Shown piece by piece: positions 61,870 through 64,000 of a stretch of 64,000 nt of DNA. The number at the start of each line of letters is the position of its first letter. The stretch's first letter is position 1. Under the pieces are notes generated by a model that worked only from the letters and a program-made list of their open reading frames with translations, was not told the DNA's origin and did no database searches. A program made the position numbers and the translations under genes. Where the stretch lies: assembly GCF_039523795.1 (NCBI RefSeq), contig NZ_BAAAFZ010000094.1, positions 1 through 64,000 on the forward strand, read 5' to 3'. This DNA comes from Craurococcus roseus. Its GTDB lineage: Bacteria; Pseudomonadota; Alphaproteobacteria; Acetobacterales; Acetobacteraceae.

Positions 61870-64000
61870 CCGCCGTGACCGCGGCGAGCCCGCCGGCTTC
61901 CTTGGCCGCGCTGGACCCGGTCGCCCGGCTGAGCGACGTCGGCCTGCGCTACGGCAAGGTGTGCGCGCTCGACGCCGTCAGCCTCGACGTCCCGGCGGGC
62001 TGCATGGTCGGGCTGATCGGCCCGGACGGGGTCGGCAAGTCCAGCCTGCTGGCGCTGATCGCCGGCGCCCGCAGGCTGCAGACCGGCCGGGTCGAGGTGC
62101 TCGGGGGCGACATGGCGGAGGCGCACTACCGCGCGGCGGTGGGGCCGCGCATCGCCTACATGCCGCAGGGCCTGGGCAAGAACCTCTACCCGACTCTGTC
62201 GGTGTCCGAGAACATCGACTTCTTCGGCCGCCTGTTCGGCCAGGAACGCGCCGAGCGCGAGCGCCGCATCACCGAGCTGACCGAGAGCACGGGCTTGGCG
62301 CGCTTCGCCGGCCGGCCGGCGGGGAAGCTCTCGGGCGGGATGAAGCAGAAGCTCAGCCTATGCTGCTCGCTGATCCACGACCCGGACCTGCTGATCCTGG
62401 ACGAGCCGACCACTGGCGTCGATCCGCTGTCGCGCCGGCAGTTCTGGAAGCTCATCGCCCGGATCCGCGCGGAGCGGCCCGGCATGAGCGTGATGGTCGC
62501 CACCGCCTACATGGAGGAGGCGGCGGCTTTCGACTGGCTGGCGGCGATGAACGCGGGCCGCGTGCTCGCCACCGGCACGCCGCAGGACCTGCTCGCGCGC
62601 ACCGGTACGGCAACGTTGGAGGAGGCGTTCATCGCTTTCCTGCCGGACGGGGAGCGCCAGGGACACCGGCGGGTCGAGATTCCGCCACGCCAGGTCGAGG
62701 GCGAGGCGACGGCCGCCATCGAGGCGCGCGGCCTCACCATGCGCTTCGGCGACTTCACGGCGGTGGACCACGTGAGCTTCCGCATCGAGCCGGGCGAGAT
62801 CTTCGGTTTCCTGGGCTCGAATGGCTGTGGAAAAACGACCACGATGAAGATGCTGACCGGCTTGCTGTCAGCCAGCGAGGGGCAGGCTTGGCTGTTCGGC
62901 CAGCCGGTGGACGCAGCGAACCTGGACACGCGCCGGCGGGTTGGATTCATGACCCAGAGCTTCTCGCTCTACAGCGAGCTGACGGTGCGGCAGAACCTCG
63001 TGTTGCATGCCCGGCTGTTCCATCTGCCGGAGGAGACGATCCCCGCGCGCGTCGATGAGATGGCGCGGCGGTTCGAGCTAACGGAGATCATGGACGCGCT
63101 GCCGGACGCCTTGCCCTTGGGCCAGCGCCAGCGCCTCTCGCTCGCGGTGGCGATGGTCCACCGGCCGGAGATGCTGATCCTCGACGAGCCGACCTCGGGC
63201 GTCGACCCCGTCGCGCGCGACGGCTTCTGGCGGATCCTGGTCGAGCTCTCGCGGCGCGACGAGGTCACCATCTTCATCTCGACGCACTTCATGAACGAGG
63301 CCGAGCGCTGCGACCGCATCTCGTTGATGAACGCCGGCCGGGTGCTGGTGAGCGATGCGCCCCGCGCCCTGACCGAGAAGCGCGGCGCCGCAACGCTGGA
63401 GGAGGCCTTCATCGCATACCTGGAGGAGGCGACCCGGGACAGCGAACCGGCACCGGCGGCACCGCCGCGAGACATCCCCAAGCCTGCCGAAAGGCCCGGC
63501 GCGGATCCGCGGCAGTCCGGGCGGCACGGCTTCGATCCCCGGCGGCTGCTCAGCTATTCGCGTTGGGAGGCCTTGGAGCTCCGCCGCGATCCGGTTCGCG
63601 CGACGCTCGCGTTGCTCGGCTCGCTGATCCTGATGGTCATCATGAGCTACGGGATCACGGTGGACGTCGAGAACCTGAGTTTCGCCGTGCTGGACCGCGA
63701 CCAGACCACCATCAGCCGCGACTACGCGCTCAACGTCGCGGGCTCCTCCCGCTACTTCGTCGAGCAGCCGCCGGTCCTCGGCTACGCCGATCTGGACGAC
63801 CGCATGCGCTCGGGCAAGCTGAGCCTGGCGATCGAGCTCCCCCCCAACTTCGGGCGCGACGTGGAGCATCGGCGGCCGGTGAAGATCGGCGTCTGGATCG
63901 ACGGCGCCATGCCGCTGCGCGCCGAGACGGTCCGCAGCTACATGACGCAACTGCACTCGCTTTGGCTCACGCAGAGGGCCGCCCACCTATCGAGCGAGGT
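61866..64000 (+). CDS. RbbA-like double-ATPase/permease ABC exporter, cut by the window end
   Basis: At least 711 residues, open at the right edge. Two ABC ATPase domains come first: domain 1 with Walker A GPDGVGKSS, signature KLSGGMKQKLSLCC and Walker B LLILDEPTTGVDP; domain 2 with GSNGCGKTT, a degenerate signature (PLGQRQRLSLAVA) and LLILDEPTSGVDP. From about residue 560 an ABC-2-type permease begins (LALLGSLILMVIMSYGI) with its large extracytoplasmic domain. This is the RbbA/YhiH architecture, which works with an HlyD adaptor such as the one just upstream. Substrate unknown; the end is not in the window. Confidence 0.9.
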   Translation, partial: MTAVTAASPPASLAALDPVARLSDVGLRYGKVCALDAVSLDVPAGCMVGLIGPDGVGKSSLLALIAGARRLQTGRVEVLGGDMAEAHYRAAVGPRIAYMPQGLGKNLYPTLSVSENIDFFGRLFGQERAERERRITELTESTGLARFAGRPAGKLSGGMKQKLSLCCSLIHDPDLLILDEPTTGVDPLSRRQFWKLIARIRAERPGMSVMVATAYMEEAAAFDWLAAMNAGRVLATGTPQDLLARTGTATLEEAFIAFLPDGERQGHRRVEIPPRQVEGEATAAIEARGLTMRFGDFTAVDHVSFRIEPGEIFGFLGSNGCGKTTTMKMLTGLLSASEGQAWLFGQPVDAANLDTRRRVGFMTQSFSLYSELTVRQNLVLHARLFHLPEETIPARVDEMARRFELTEIMDALPDALPLGQRQRLSLAVAMVHRPEMLILDEPTSGVDPVARDGFWRILVELSRRDEVTIFISTHFMNEAERCDRISLMNAGRVLVSDAPRALTEKRGAATLEEAFIAYLEEATRDSEPAPAAPPRDIPKPAERPGADPRQSGRHGFDPRRLLSYSRWEALELRRDPVRATLALLGSLILMVIMSYGITVDVENLSFAVLDRDQTTISRDYALNVAGSSRYFVEQPPVLGYADLDDRMRSGKLSLAIELPPNFGRDVEHRRPVKIGVWIDGAMPLRAETVRSYMTQLHSLWLTQRAAHLSSE

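Noticed and set aside
1..64000. CRISPR arrays, tRNA and rRNA genes
   Set aside because: No regularly spaced repeats with unique spacers, no cloverleaf candidates with conserved TTC-loop sequence, and no rRNA-like stretches were seen by reading.

Overview
The window is very GC-rich DNA with densely packed genes, short operons and strong GGAG-type ribosome binding sites. Gene content points to an alphaproteobacterium, probably from the Rhodospirillales/Acetobacteraceae-Azospirillaceae side: an MCE/Mla lipid transporter with a PqiC-type lipoprotein, a polyhydroxyalkanoate synthase, a MaoC-phosphate acetyltransferase fusion, acetate kinase, FabI and DUF3141 set, two GH65 phosphorylases, and many IS110, IS6, IS21, IS1182, IS1380 and IS3-like elements or remnants. 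The taxon is an inference from gene content only. I saw no rRNA, tRNA or CRISPR array.

Layout. 0-6 kb: transposase and phosphoribosyltransferase remnants, an alpha/beta hydrolase, a winged-helix/NB-ARC/TPR regulator, a secreted SnoaL-like protein and a CBS-pair protein. 6-14.5 kb: a zinc alcohol dehydrogenase, an Mla-like operon (permease, ATPase, MCE protein, lipoprotein), two lipoproteins and a glycine-rich secreted protein. 14.8-24.4 kb: PEP synthase and a carbohydrate/stress block (HAD-GH65 fusion, tandem UspA protein, second GH65). 24.5-36 kb: a mobile-element-rich island. It holds a complete IS1182 element, then a three-gene operon (PAS/GAF pseudo-histidine kinase, receiver-like/CHAT caspase-type protease, orphan 438-aa protein), then a pile of broken IS21, IS6 and IS110 pieces. 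36-44 kb: a truncated cyclase-AAA regulator, an animal-type heme peroxidase with a 119-aa partner, and a YcaO-SARP pair. 45-60 kb: an RND efflux system with a coupled mini-RND gene, then the PHA/acetate block. 60.7-64 kb: an HlyD adaptor and an RbbA-like ABC exporter that runs off the window.

How the genes work together. The alcohol dehydrogenase, PEP synthase, PHA synthase, phosphate acetyltransferase, acetate kinase, hydroxybutyryl-CoA dehydrogenase and FabI all handle acetyl-CoA, reducing power and storage carbon. Their transcription units share a regulatory element I found in five places: three or four direct 10-bp repeats of roughly CTYACCNCGN, always in the same orientation towards the downstream gene and 96-192 bp before it. 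This looks like a local regulon for low-oxygen or stress carbon metabolism under an unidentified tandem-site regulator.

The best candidate for an undescribed system is the operon at 26.4-32.2 kb. A multi-sensor protein has lost its phosphoacceptor histidine. It is translationally coupled to a protein with a receiver-like N-terminus and an intact CHAT His/Cys pair, and is followed by an orphan protein that could be the substrate or effector. A perfect CRP-type palindrome lies upstream.
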